A DNA stretch of 64,000 bases, taken from assembly GCA_944474755.1 (NCBI GenBank), contig OX104112.1:57765176-57829175 (forward strand), written 5' to 3'. Made by a program: the position numbers and the translations under genes. A model generated the notes under the pieces. That model saw only the letters and a program-made list of their open reading frames with translations. It did no database searches and was not told where the DNA came from. Source of the DNA: Limnoperna fortunei (lineage: Eukaryota > Mollusca > Bivalvia > Mytilida > Modiolidae). Each line of letters starts with the position of its first letter. The first letter of the stretch is position 1. Below are positions 21,736-33,499 of this stretch, one piece after another.

Positions 21736-22945
21736 AGTTTTTGTCTCGCCTGCGACGAAAGTCGCTGGAGGCGAGACATATGTATGGGAATCCGGCGGCG
21801 TCGTAAACACTTGGCATCTTGCTTCATATATTTATAAGCCCAAGCCCTAGGTCCATCAAATTTGGTCCAGAGGTAGCTTATGATGAGTACTTGCCAGTCA
21901 GTCACCTGTCACCTGACCTTGACCTCAATTTCATGGTCCAGCGACTACGTTAAAGTTTTTGGGTTACGACAGTTCCTCTGTAACTACGCATGGTAGGATG
22001 ACAATATTTGGTGTATAGGTTGCTGGTGACTAGTACATGACTGTCTGGTAGGTGTCACCTAACCTTGACCTCAATTTCACGGTCCAGCGACTACGTTCAG
22101 TGGCGGATCCAGAGGGGGGTCCAGGGGGTCCGCACCCCCCCCTTTCGTTTTGACAAGCATGGGGTAAAAGATCGAATAGGGAAATGAAACTTTTTAGTTA
22201 TACGACGATTGTGGGCAAATTCACTGAAAGTTAACTGTTTGTGCGAATCTATCAAAAAGTTTTGAAAAAAGCCTTCTTTTTTTGTTTTAGCATAACAAAA
22301 TGACATTTTAACGGACATGTTTTAGGTGTCAGGAAATCGTCAGAATGCAGGATTTTACACCATTTCGTTCAGACCCCCTGCCGTAATACGACCTCTGCGA
22401 GGTCGGCATGGTGGCCTTTGGCCACCATGACAAATTTGGACCCCCCCCTTTCATTTGAGGCTGCATCCGCCCCTGACGTTAAAGTTTTTGGGTTACGACA
22501 GTTCCTCTGTAACTACGCATGGTAGGATGACAATATTTGGTGTATAGGTTGCTGATGACCAGTACATGACTGTCTGGTAGGTGTCACCTGACCTTGACCT
22601 CAATTTCACGGTCCAGCGACTACGTTAAAGTTTTTGGGTTACGACAGTTCCTCTGTAACTACGCATGGTAGGATGACAATATTTGGTGTATAGGTTGCTG
22701 ATGACTAGTACATGACTGTCTGGTAGGTGTCACTTGACCTTGACCTCAATTTCACGGTCCAGCGACTGCGTTAAAGTTTTTGGGTTACGGCTGTTCCACT
22801 GTAACTATGCATGGTATGGTGACAATATTTAGTATACAGCCCGCTGCTGATATTTAATGCTATTTACGTAAAGCTTATGACGAAATTTATTTTCGTTACT
22901 GATGCGGAATGCAGGCGAGACGTTTTTCTGTGTCCACACTTGTTT
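21736..22945 (+). mobile_element. 146-bp-core element, copy A (contains a nested insertion)
   Basis: The 5' end has GTCTCGCC at 21743, then a hairpin with stem GCGAC/GTCGC and loop GAAA, then GGCGAGAC closing the outer stem at 21777. Tandem units of 146 bp follow ('tagtacatgactgtctggta', 'caatttcacggtccagcgac'). The 3' end has GCAGGCGAGAC at 22911-22921, which inversely repeats the 5' GTCTCGCCTGC, followed by GTGTCCACAC (small hairpin) and TTGTTT. It has no coding capacity. A 378-bp element interrupts it at 22098-22475. Confidence 0.85.
22098..22475. mobile_element. Nested 378-bp MITE with 5-bp target duplication
   Basis: The ends CAGTGGCGGATCCAG and CTGCATCCGCCCCTG are inverted repeats with about two mismatches. 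The insertion splits a 146-bp unit and is flanked by ACGTT at 22093-22097 and 22476-22480, so the empty site can be read from neighbouring units. CAG...CTG ends suggest an hAT-like relative, but a 5-bp duplication is not the usual 8 bp, so the superfamily is uncertain. Confidence 0.85.
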
Positions 22946-23810
22946 ACTTATACTTCAAAAGTATAACAGATACAGGAAAACCGAAGAGATTCTCTTCTTC
23001 AGCATGAAAAGCTCTCCAAAACTCCTTCATTGAGTTATGTAAGACGACCCCTTGTAGGAGTTACTGCCCCTTAATCATCTTAATTGATAATTTTGTTTTA
23101 TTTTTTTCCTTAAAAATGTTTATAAATAAAATAAAATTATTAGAACTAGAGAAAAGGTTTTAGCATTGCTTAATTGCTCAGCTCTATTAAATGTACAAAT
23201 ATTCAAGGTCAAGATGAACCGTTTAGGAGTTATTCCCCCTTGAACTTTTCTCAATCAATTTAAATCTCCTCTTAAACCAATGAAAGGACTGCATTGGAAA
23301 TTTGCACACATCATCTTTAGGATGTCCTCTACCCAAATTGCACAAATTATGACAGCTTACCACCAACATGGCTCATATAGCTTAAAACAGTACAGGTGTA
23401 GGGGGTCAAGATAGTTTTTGGCTTATAGGTCAAAAGTATAACAGATACAAGAAATCTGAAGTGTGCCTCCTTCCTCAGCATCAAAAACTTGACAAGATTC
23501 TCAAATGGGGTGAAGATATGTGACGATGTTTCAGAGGAGTTATTTCCCCTAATTTGTCAAAATTGTCAATTCTTTTTCATTTTTCCTCAATATCTTGAAA
23601 ACCGTCAGAGCTTCATTTTCACATTTTGATAATTACTGAACAGAATTTTAAAAACTTGTCAGAAATGTTCCTCAAGTCTTTGTTTAGTGTTGATACTTAA
23701 GACCAATTTGTTAACAAGCATGGACTAATTTGAAACTTTGTTTTACTTTTTACTGGAACTTTTTTTTGAACTTGAGAATTTAAAACTATACTTGTCAGAA
23801 GTTCCTGTTA
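22946..23810 (+). repeat. Decayed tandem-core repeat, right part
   Basis: Diverged units share 'aaaagtataacagatacagg', 'aggagttattcccc' and 'ccaatgaaaggactgc' with 21108-21735. The copy A element therefore appears to have inserted within an older array of this kind. Confidence 0.6.
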
Positions 23811-24457
23811 CAGTTTTTGCCTTGCCTGTGACGATAAGTCTCGGGAGTAGAGACGTATATGGGAATCCGGCTGTAGAGAGCGTGTCAACACTTGACATTT
23901 TGCTTTATATCTTTGTAAGCTTAAGCCATAGACCCATCAAATTTGGTCCAGTAGTAGCTTAAGATGAGTACTTGCCAGTCAGTCACCTGATCTTGACTGG
24001 TCCAGTTACTACGTAAGGTTTCAGGATTAAGGAAGTTTTTCTGTAACCATGCATCATAGGAAGGCAATATTTGGTATATAGGTTGCTGATAAATAGTACA
24101 TGACTGTCTGGTATGTTTCACCTGACCTGACCTCAAATTCATTGTCCAGCAACGTTTTAGTTTTTGGATTAGGGCAGTTCCTCTGTAACCATGCATGGTA
24201 GAATGACATTTTTGGACAAGTTGCTGATGAATAGTACATGACTGTCTGGTAGGTGCCACCTGACCATGACCTCAATTTCATGGTCCAGTGACTACATTAA
24301 AGTTTTTGAATTTTATCAGTTTCTTCGTAACCATGCATTTATATTTTAAACAATGAAATGATACAATTTAAATGCCATTTACGTGATGCTTATGACCAAT
24401 TTTTTCGTTACTGATGCAGAATGCAAGCGAGACATTTTTCTGTGTTCACACTTGTTT
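23811..24457 (+). mobile_element. 146-bp-core element, copy B (degraded)
   Basis: Starts with a degraded CTTGCCTGTGACGATAAGTC version of the 5' hairpin. It contains about two diverged tandem units and ends with GCAAGCGAGAC and a CTGTGTTCACACTTGTTT tail. Short open frames on its minus strand are repeat shadows. Confidence 0.75.
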
Positions 24458-24616
24458 TTTCTGTTTGTGCTGACCAGAAATTCTAAAAGGATGTAAGTGG
24501 AGATCAGTTTACATAGCAATCGTATGGAAAATACATTTTTTGCTTTCTTTTCAAAAATATATAATCCTGTCTGAGAGTATTAGTCTAGACGTTGTGTAAT
24601 AGTAACTTAGTACAAA

Positions 24617-24655
24617 TAGGGACAGTCTATACTAACTTGGAATAGACTGTCCCTA
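24617..24655. repeat. Perfect short palindrome, 14-bp arms
   Basis: TAGGGACAGTCTAT (24617-24630) and ATAGACTGTCCCTA (24642-24655) are perfect inverted copies with an 11-bp loop. A related, shorter hairpin occurs at 37581-37606. Confidence 0.85.
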
Positions 24656-24799
24656 GTACACATGATGAATGTGATGTCCTCTACCAGTATTCTTTATTTA
24701 GTCTTGATCAGAAGAGAAATTTGGCACTGTGGACAAAGATCACTCATTTATTTTGTCTTGATCCGACTTAAATATGGGTTATTCCTGTACCTAATATAG

Positions 24800-25685
24800 C
24801 TGGCAGGGGGGTCATGAAACTTGGGCAACATATTTATGGGCATAATATCTCGACCAAGATAAATAACCAGCCAAATTGCTTGATCCACTTAAGAGTTGTG
24901 GCCATTTATTTATCCAAAAAATTGGCAAATTCGCCTTGTCCGCTATCCATCTCAAACAAATGTTGTCCGATCCTCATGAAACTTAATGAAAATGTTTATG
25001 GGCACAATATCTTGGCCAAGATTGATTACCAGACAAATCAATTCAGCCACTTGAGAGTTATGGCCATTTATTTATAAATAATTGCCAAATTCGCCTCTTC
25101 CGCTCTACATTTCCAACAGCTGTTGTCTGATCTTCAAGAAACGTGGGGAAAATATTTATGGGCATAATATGTCGACCAAGATTGACAACCAGCCAAATTG
25201 CTTCAGTCACTTCAAAGTTATGGACCTTTATTTATAAATAAAATGGCAAATTCATCTTTTCCGCTCTCAATCTCTAACAGTTGTTGTCCGATCTTCATGC
25301 AACTTGTGGAAAATGTTAATTGGTATAATATCACGGCCACATTCGATAACCAGCTTAAGCCACTACAGAGTTATGGCCCCTTATTTATACATAAAATACA
25401 AATTCACCTTGTTCACTCTCTATCTCAAACAGTTGTTCGATAACCAGCCAAACTGCTTCAGGTACTAAAGAGTTATGACCCTTTATGCAATAAATGGCAA
25501 ATTCACCTTCCCTGCTCTATACATCACATAGTTGTCCAATCTTCATGAAACTTGGGGAAAATGTGTATGGGCATAATATCTTGACCAGGTTTGAAAACCA
25601 GCCCAACTGCCCTACACATTTCAGAATTATGACTAACTTTTTACGTAAAAAAAGGCCAAGTTGGTCTCTGCTCTTAGTGAAATAG
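24800..25685 (+). repeat. Tandem array of about 160-bp units, five diverged copies
   Basis: Words such as 'catgaaacttggggaaaatg', 'atgggcataatatc' and 'accagccaaattgcttcag' recur at about 24814, 24975, 25137, 25298 and 25545. It is a third, distinct core sequence with the same period class as the pearl-like elements. Both termini are indistinct, and the short open frames inside are shadows of the repeat. Confidence 0.75.
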
Positions 25686-26185
25686 TTATTTTTTGATCTA
25701 CATGAATTTTTGTGGAATCGTTGGTGTCTAAGGTATTTAATTGGCCGATTATCATTGTTCATTATGGTAATAAGGGTTCCCATGATTTAAATGCCCTGTA
25801 ACTTACTATTAATGTGGCTGGTTATCAAATCCATTATAGTAGTACATTGACACCTTTGCAAATACCCTCTAATTCTTTGGTATTATATTGGCTGATTACC
25901 AAATTCATTTGGGTTACAAGAATTCCTGCAATTTAATACATGTATACATCTGTCTCAAACTTTTCAACCATTTTGTGGCACTTGTTAAAGTTCAAATTTT
26001 GTTTAACTTAGTACAATAGATGTATGTGAGGTCCTTGACAAAGATCAATAATATCATAGGGACTTGGCCATTGTAGGCAATACTTATTTCTATTTGGCTA
26101 ACATTTTAAAAAATCTCTAAAAGTACATGTCAAATGTTTTGCATTATATGGGTTTTTTAAAATAAATATTCCTCTTCTTTTCTGC
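25686..26185. other. AT-rich intergenic sequence, nothing supported
   Basis: No coding or repeat signal that I could support. Confidence 0.4.
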
Positions 26186-26189
26186 TGGG

Positions 26190-26510
26190 ACCATACTGGG
26201 AGGGTTCCCAGTGCTCGACTCACAGAGCAGCCCAGCGCGTCCCCGGGTGGCCGATAGGAAAGACCCTCTCGTTGGGGGTTGTCAGGTCATAATACGGAAA
26301 GCCTGACCACAGACCATAGTGGGTAACGTGTTTGGAGTGTGCCATGCTCCTTGCACAATAAAGACCACTTTTGTAGATTTCGAAAAAGAGTAGGCTCATT
26401 GTAGCCACTACAAAAGGCTAAATTTTTCGCCCCTACCCCAAACTCCGTACTTTTCCAGTGGCAGTCAAAATTGTATTCCCTGTGACCCATCCCACCCATA
26501 TTTTCCGTTG
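26190..26510 (-). repeat. Unclassified dispersed repeat, copy 1
   Basis: A relatively GC-rich segment whose minus strand matches 29850-30080 on the plus strand. Shared words include 'gcctactctttttcgaaatc' (with C/G differences), 'ttattgtgcaaggagcatgg' and 'gctgggctgctctgtg'. No inverted ends were found; it could be part of a longer retroelement. Confidence 0.6.
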
Positions 26511-27295
26511 ATTTATTGTTTGTTAACTTGTTCCCATCCTGAATATAGCGGAAATACTGGTCGCTGGACGTAAAGCAGACATCCCATCAATCCAATCAAT
26601 CTTTTTTTCGGATATTTTTTTTTTATAATGTCCTAATCTCTTGGTAACTGAAAATCTATAGTATGTTCATTTTAGCATGTTTTTTTTAAACTTTGCAAGA
26701 CCAATATAAGGGAACAAATATTTTTCTATTGAGTATTGTGTAATGTTTTTGAATTTTTGAAGCTATTCCAGTAGAGTTAATTACTAATAACACTGAAAAC
26801 AAAGACATTCATATTTTATTCTCCTTTTTTCAGCAATCTTTTTTTCAACATGAAATACAAAAACAGTGAACATAAGCTCTCACAAAACAAGTGTGTATTT
26901 CAAAAGAATAATATATTTTGTACAAACTTGGTGGAGACCTGAAAACTAAAAATAATATTTTATCTATTCACAAAAATATCAGCAATATGATATTGTAGGC
27001 CTTGTCAGTCAAGTGTCGTGGACGATTATTTATTTTGGGGATTTTCTTCACAATGTTGATCCATCCAATAAATAATGACCATGTCAAATTGGAAGTAAAT
27101 CTCTTGGTTTCTCCTATTTCAGACTGGGGACAAATTATTGGCTGTATAATAATAGTTATGACTTGCAAGTTTCATATACTCAGCTTAAGATAATATGATG
27201 GGGAAATATAAAGGGTGAATGTCTGGAAATCAAATATTGAAAAAGGGCTACACATACTGAGTTTCCATCATAAAGAACCTTGAAAATAGATAAAT
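26511..27295. other. AT-rich sequence downstream of CFAP90, nothing supported
   Basis: No supported exon. Small overlapping open frames around 27000-27190 on both strands have no gene-like character. Confidence 0.4.
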
Positions 27296-27299
27296 TTAA

Positions 27300-27568
27300 G
27301 GTATCCGACCCATAATTGACCACGTAATCATATTTGGTGTCCCGGATGTCCATTGTTTGTCAATGGAGCAGACCTCGATAATGTTCGGCAAACATCGGAA
27401 CTACTATTTGAGCAACTTAATTTTTTTCTCAAAACTGTTAACATTGACTCAAAGTAAAACAATATATTTACTTTGTATCATTAATTATTAATATATTGAG
27501 TAAATAAATTTGCATTTCTTGGTCTAAAAATAAAATTAAACGGTGACTTCAATTATGGGTCGGATACC
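27300..27568. mobile_element. MITE with 20-bp inverted ends and TTAA target duplication, 269 bp
   Basis: GGTATCCGACCCATAATTGA at the left is inversely repeated as TCAATTATGGGTCGGATACC at the right. Both ends are directly flanked by TTAA (27296-27299 and 27569-27572). TTAA duplication is typical of piggyBac and Kolobok superfamilies. No coding capacity. Confidence 0.9.
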
Positions 27569-27572
27569 TTAA

Positions 27573-28025
27573 GTCTTCATGGTCACATCATGCAGATATA
27601 TTTAAAATCACAGTAATGTTTTATACATCAAGAGCAAACAAATCATCTCCATTAACTAAACTACACAACTTAGTAATGGATTTACTTATTCCAGATTATG
27701 GAAAACTGTTATTTTAATACTAGTACATGTATTCATTATTTATTATGTGGTATACTATTTCCTATACATTTCTTGAAATAATAAGATATATTCTAAAACT
27801 TTATATATAAAAAACAACCATGATTTCCACAAATTTGGCAAACAAAGGCTTATTATGTAAATAAAGGATTTGTTTAACACATTCTTAATACAAATATACA
27901 TCTCATTTAATTTTTTTCACATTTACTAATTGCACATTCAACAGAACAGTCATACAAGTTATTCCTAAGCAGTAATTGGAAATGCTTTGTACTGGGAATA
28001 TATTTAATATCTAGAGTTAAAATAA
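27573..28025 (-). other. Probable 3' UTR region of CFAP90
   Basis: AT-rich non-coding sequence immediately beyond the stop codon on the minus strand. No exon is seen, and a unique polyadenylation site could not be fixed. Confidence 0.4.
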
Positions 28026-28169
28026 TCATGATGTGATTCCATTTCTTCGGAAGAATTCAGCTTTTACTCTAGCAATTCTGACATGTTTTCTATCTGGATG
28101 GTCTGTAAACATTTCAATTCTGTGTCCATATTCTGTTGATGAAAGAGTTGGGACATCCTTCTCCTTTTC
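28026..28169 (-). CDS. CFAP90: CFAP90 last coding exon
   Basis: The acceptor TTTGCTTACAG precedes GAAAAGG at 28169, and the frame closes at TGA (28026-28028). It encodes 47 residues beginning EKEKDVP and ending RRNGITS, with an EYGHRIE motif. Confidence 0.85.
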   Translation of the reverse strand, partial: EKEKDVPTLSSTEYGHRIEMFTDHPDRKHVRIARVKAEFFRRNGITS

Positions 28170-31100
28170 CTGTAAGCAAAAAAAACAAACTAATTGGATA
28201 TATTTATTTAAACACTGCCACAACATTTGAAGCTTTTCCTTCAACTAAACAGCAGTCAATATTTTGTGTCTTTGAAAAAAAAGGGGGGAGTGCAAACCCA
28301 TCCATACCCCACCTTCTGCTTTGTGTCTTTATTGGTTGGCATGTATGGTATTTAATCACAGAAGTTTGAGCATTAATTATTGATATAACTTGGCATTTTC
28401 CATACTAGACCTGATATGGACAATGCCCTATATTAATTATTAATCATATACAGGTGTATTTGTAATCTTACATTCATTTCTACATAATGCTCAAGGATTT
28501 ATATATGGATTTTTTAAGTTTAATATGGAATGATATGATCTTATTGATAAAGGACTATTTTACCTCATTATTTACTACTAATCCTCTTGATTTAGCATGT
28601 TCTCTGTCATCTCTGTGGAGTTTGTTATTATAACCAAACTCTTTTCGAAACACACGATCATATGTTAGTTTGGGGTAACGGTCCTGAAAAAACAGTAAAA
28701 AAAATTGATTAGATATTTGCAAATAAAAAGGTTTCATTTAGATATAATAACATTATTCAAATCTGCATATATCTAAAATTTATAAATTCATCTATCTATT
28801 TTTTATGGGATAATCTCAAGCCCTGGAAAAAAAATCAGCAACATTAAACATTTTCTCTTTATGAAGCCGACAATGAATATGATGCATTTTATTGAAGTTG
28901 AATCTGTCAATTTAAAACAATATTTTTCACAATGTGTTAGTTTTTGAAGTAATAAATTATTAATAATTATTTCAGTAACGCATAAAAAAACATATTTTAT
29001 CATTTAGTATCTAAGTTTAAAAAGTAATTTATAAAAAAAAATCATAAATATTATATCTAGTTTAATTTTGTGACTTTCATGATTTGGTATACATTTATGC
29101 AACTGCTACCAGTAAATGCAAAGACTGGTTCACTACAACTATAAGCATAAAAACATATGAATTATATATGAAATGATTTGTTTAACCACTACAATTAGAT
29201 GTTAACATCTTTCATTTATTATAAATATGATATATGTGGTTTAAACAAAAACATCCTGCAGGGGAACGCTCTCAAATAGCATAATAAACAATAATTAAAA
29301 AAATCCTGTTATTTTGCAAATATGTACACGAATGCATCTTTGCCACAGCAATTGGCTACTTTTTATATTTTCTAACAACAAATTTTTATTTTTTTTAGTC
29401 TAAAATTAATGGTTTCTTTAATACATGATTTTTCAAACAACAATTTTTTTTAGTTTAATACTTATGTTTTTTAATACACAGGGTATGAATACTGTATTAT
29501 ATATTTTAAATTGTCTTGTTTTCTCACTACAAATGTTGTTTCTTGTGACAAACAGCACAAAATAAAGAAGTAAATTTTTAGGAATAATATTTATAAAATT
29601 CTCTACCATAAATCCAACCATACATGGGAGGTAATCTTGTGCAAAATCATGCAAAAGTAGCCAACAGATTGTTCACTTTCTTTGAAGTAAGTCACATTCT
29701 GTCTCATAATTTAAAAGTAAAATGACTGATTGATTGAATATTTACTTAATGCCCAGTGAGCAATATTTAAGCTATATTCAGGACAAGAACAAATTTTGAA
29801 ACAATAAATCAACAGGAAAAAGGAATTCCACATCGGGAACAAAATTCTGACTGCCTCTAGAAATATGAAGTTAAGGGTTGAGGTGAAGAATTTATCCTTA
29901 TGTAACAGCCTACTCTTTTTGAAATCTATAAAGGGGTCCTTATTGTGCATGGAACATCACATTCTCTAAATACATTCCCCACTACAGTCAGGATTCAGGC
30001 TGTCAATATTATTTATTACTAAAGGGCCGCCCCTGCTCCACACTTGAAGTTGTGCTGGGCAGCTCTGTGGGTTAAGACGTGTTTGTAAAGTATAGTCATA
30101 GGACAATCAAATAAAAACTGCTTCAACCCTTTCATCATTTCTGTAATACATGATATAAACAAAATTACATACATATTTTACAGTAAGTTATGATAATTGG
30201 TTCAGCTGTTATTAGCACTATTGAAACATATTCTAACTAGCAAAAACAAACAAAACAACAGCGATGTGATTGTCAATATATAAGGCCACAAAAAATGTCA
30301 GTCTAGAGTAAAGTGTTTTGAAAAAAAAAATCCATGTATAATGACTGTTTATCAAAGACATTTGAATTATTTTTAAATGTCTTATGTATTTTGTTTAACC
30401 CTTTACTTTAGACAGCATAAAAACCAGTATGCTTTTAACAAGCAAATTGTATCATTTGGTGTATGAATATTTGAATATTTGTTATTTATTTTAACTGAAA
30501 CAATTGCATTCTGATATTATAACTTTTACACAAAACAAAACTATGAATAAAAATAAGTATAAAAAACAAGCAATTTCATTTTTTTTCCGTAAATGGTCAT
30601 TTAAATTTCTCTTTAATACTCAAGTAGCTACAGAGAAAATATTTGGATAATACTCTGACGAATATTTTTCAGTTGTAGAAGTAATGGTACTTAAACATAT
30701 TTAAAGATATAGATATGTTCAACATTCTTTAAAAGTCATTGATATATCAGAACACAATATAACTATGATACTAAAACATATACCGACTAACCATTATTTC
30801 TATGGTGTCTCCCACGATCATTGCATAATAATTTATGAACTTAAAACTTGTTCATGCAACAATTTAAAAAATACATGCTAACAATTTATTGTAAACAAAA
30901 AATTTTACAAGCAACTTTTTAACATGATCTCTATTTTTGCTCTAAGATCAAAAATTCAGATCTTGCAATTGTTAAGATATTATTTGGCTCTCAATTTCAT
31001 AAAATGAAATAATCATGCTATATTTGTTAAAACAGAATAGAAATAATCCTATTATTTTACCATCAGCAATTATTATTTTATGAAAAACTGTACCGGTTTC

Positions 31101-33451
31101 TTGCTCAGTGGAAACAATTTTTCACAAATATTCCAATCTTGTACATCCATAAGCTTTCAAAACTTGTTTCTACATTTTAATTATTTAACTGTATATATTT
31201 TTGTATTGGTGTTTAAATTGTTTACATGAACAAATTTGAACCATTCATGCACCATGCAAGCAACTGACCAACAATTCGCATCAAATTTTACCTTATCTGT
31301 ATGTTCATATTCTATCTGCAAGGAAAAATCTAGTGTAAAAATGATCAATATCAAGGTTTAAAATGATTTCTGGATAAAGGTTACAGCACCATGCCCAGTC
31401 ATACAAGAACACCATTGATAAAAAAAGATGACCCCGGGTTTACCACAGGTACTATAAAGGGGAAGTCAATTCCAGATTTAGCAAGACATGCATAATATAC
31501 TATTATTATCTATGAAAGTTTCATGCAAACATAGCAAATGACAGAAAATAACAATTAAAGAGTATGAATGAGCTTTTTTAACCTCGAGATACAATTTTGT
31601 TACAATCAGTAAATGCATGTTAAATACTGAATGAATATATTGTGAAGAATAAAGCAGTTTGCGCATGTGTTGATTTAAAAGAAGCGCCAAATTACCAGTT
31701 ATTATTTTACTTGTAAAAGATCTTTAACAGTAAAATACTGTAAAATATTTAAAATTAAATGGAATTGCTTGGTTCTTCCATAGTAGACAGTATTCATAAT
31801 GATGTTAAAGGATATAATATGTATCCTGGCTTTGCCGGTTCTTGATAGCCTCAGATATTATGGAATAAAATACTTTGTTTTTATCTAATAGATATTATTT
31901 ATTTATTTACCCATTTGTTTCATAGATAAACTCCTACACACTTGCAAAAAATTTCAAGGAAGCATCTGATAATTGCAAAGATCTTTTTTTCAAACGACCT
32001 TATTTTTGACATATTGTATATTACGTCACCAGTCACGATAATGTATGCGTAATTAGCTATGTAGGGTGATTCTGACAATAAAATACCATAGAATGTTATT
32101 AAAAATGTTATTCATAAAAATTTTTTAATTGGAATATTGGTTTAAAAGATGGGCCCCGCCTATTGTACTATAAGTTGAAGACATTTTTGGGAGTACTGAA
32201 AGGTATCGAAATATATGGTACTCTGTATTTGGGAGAATTTTAAACGTCTAAACTTGGAACCTGTTTATTTTTTTCATTCCTGAGGAGCAAAGTGGTGTCC
32301 TTAAGGAAAATTGACAACAAATAGAAGACATGTGCAAATCCATGTTTTATGACAAAATGAATTTTTGCACGAAAGAGTGGTAAGCATAGCCACCACACAT
32401 AATTCTTAATTCTGAAACATAAAAAAATCATATAATTTCTACCATGTTACAAAACATTTGGTTTTGGTTGCAAAGAATGTCTGTGAAATCAACTGACAAC
32501 CATATAATATATGTATCCAGCGGATTTCTGAAACATCACATGACTATTGAGAACAGTTTAAGGCATGATATAAATAGAAACTCTCGATTATTCCATAGAC
32601 TTCCTATATCATTTCAAATGTTCCCTAAATATATATATTGATGTCTATGATGATAATTTTTATACTTCAAGTTGAATAAATAAAACTGTACTATAGATTA
32701 TTTTGGAAATATATAGTTTAACATTTAAAAGTAAAAAAAACTCTTTATATATATAGGAACCGCATTGTATCGATCTACTTAATTTTAAAGATTGGAATTT
32801 TAAAAACATGATAAAATATGATAACAATCAGAATTGGCGAGCTAGGGAGACTAGTAATACCAGTGGATATAACAAAGAAGGAAACCGAGATAAGTTTTTT
32901 ATTTATGTTGTTTATGGTTGCCGAAAATAAGTGGATGAATAGTACATATCCTCGAATTGTCCAATATTAAAAAAGGATGTTTTTTCCACAAACTTCAGAT
33001 AGTACAAGGCAAATAAGAATGCTTTGTATAAAATGATCTAATTTTCATTCGTGAATCATAGAATATATTGAAAGCTAGTTTAAATAGCAGAATAAGTAAA
33101 AGTCGTGAGAGTTTTTGGATCTTGCAAGGCAATCACAATACTGGAATACCGGTATTTTTAAAAATACTGGAATATAATTTTATTCCAGTATTTTTGAATT
33201 TTCTAATGTTCTTAAAACATATCGACATATATAACAGATGCTACCCTGTTCAACACTACGTTGCAGATTTTTGTTACTAATGTAAACAATGCACCATTCC
33301 ATTTACTTACATTTTTTGGCGTGTTAAATACAGTCCTTTCTGGAGGTTCATTTCTTTCTGTTGGTACAAATGCAAACGCTGATAGTTCACAAGTCCTCCC
33401 TTTCAGAGTGAAGGAATCAGAGTCTGTTTTTACATTAATTGTATGTGCCAT
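28026..33451 (-). CDS. CFAP90: CFAP90 (C5orf49-like), cilia- and flagella-associated protein, spliced gene
   Basis: Coding exons on the minus strand are 33311-33451, 28564-28683 and 28026-28169, plus a candidate 24-nt microexon 31292-31315. All junctions are phase 0 and GT-AG. The product is 134 residues without and 142 with the microexon, against about 147 in human. Diagnostic motifs are ELSAFAFVP (residues 22-30), then [20 protein letters not shown] in the middle exon, and a C-terminal EYGHRIE...[21 protein letters not shown] is the hallmark I recall for this family, which is reported as a microtubule inner protein of ciliary doublets. The start ATG at 33451 follows an in-frame non-ATG stretch; a TTTCTCAG|GGCACC acceptor near 33497 suggests an upstream 5' UTR exon. 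Identity is from memory of the vertebrate protein. Confidence 0.82.
28564..28683 (-). CDS. CFAP90: CFAP90 middle coding exon
   Basis: The acceptor TTTTTTCAG precedes GACCGTTACC at 28683, and the donor GAG|GTAAAA follows 28564. The 120 nt give exactly 40 codons, including YDRVF and [17 protein letters not shown]. Confidence 0.88.
29850..30080 (+). repeat. Unclassified dispersed repeat, copy 2
   Basis: Diverged plus-strand homologue of 26190-26510, lying in a CFAP90 intron. Shared words include 'gcctactctttttgaaatct' and 'cttattgtgcatggaac'. Confidence 0.6.
31292..31315 (-). CDS. CFAP90: Candidate 24-nt microexon of CFAP90
   Basis: On the minus strand TTTTTCCTTGCAG precedes 24 nt encoding IEYEHTDK, then GTAAAA. 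The length is a multiple of three, both flanking junctions are phase 0, and it lies between the first and middle exons. Skipping keeps the frame. The product without it is closer in length to the vertebrate protein in this region, so it may be alternative. Confidence 0.55.
31316..33310 (-). other. CFAP90 first intron, no certain feature
   Basis: About 2 kb of AT-rich intron. A 65-codon plus-strand frame at 32444-32641 ends in [16 protein letters not shown] and could be a decayed transposon or gene fragment, but I cannot place it. Confidence 0.4.
33311..33451 (-). CDS. CFAP90: CFAP90 first coding exon
   Basis: ATG at 33451-33449 (ACGAAATGGCA context) to the donor AAT|GTAAGT at 33311/33310. 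It gives 47 codons with the conserved ELSAFAFVP block and ends in VFNTPKN. Confidence 0.82.
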
Positions 33452-33499
33452 TTCGTCTGTCCAGTCGAGCAATAACCAACTTCCGTTACCAGGTGCCCT

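Noticed and set aside
23921..24281. Minus-strand open frames of 112 and 75 codons
   Set aside because: Translation of the 146-bp-core repeat; the peptide repeats internally and has no family.
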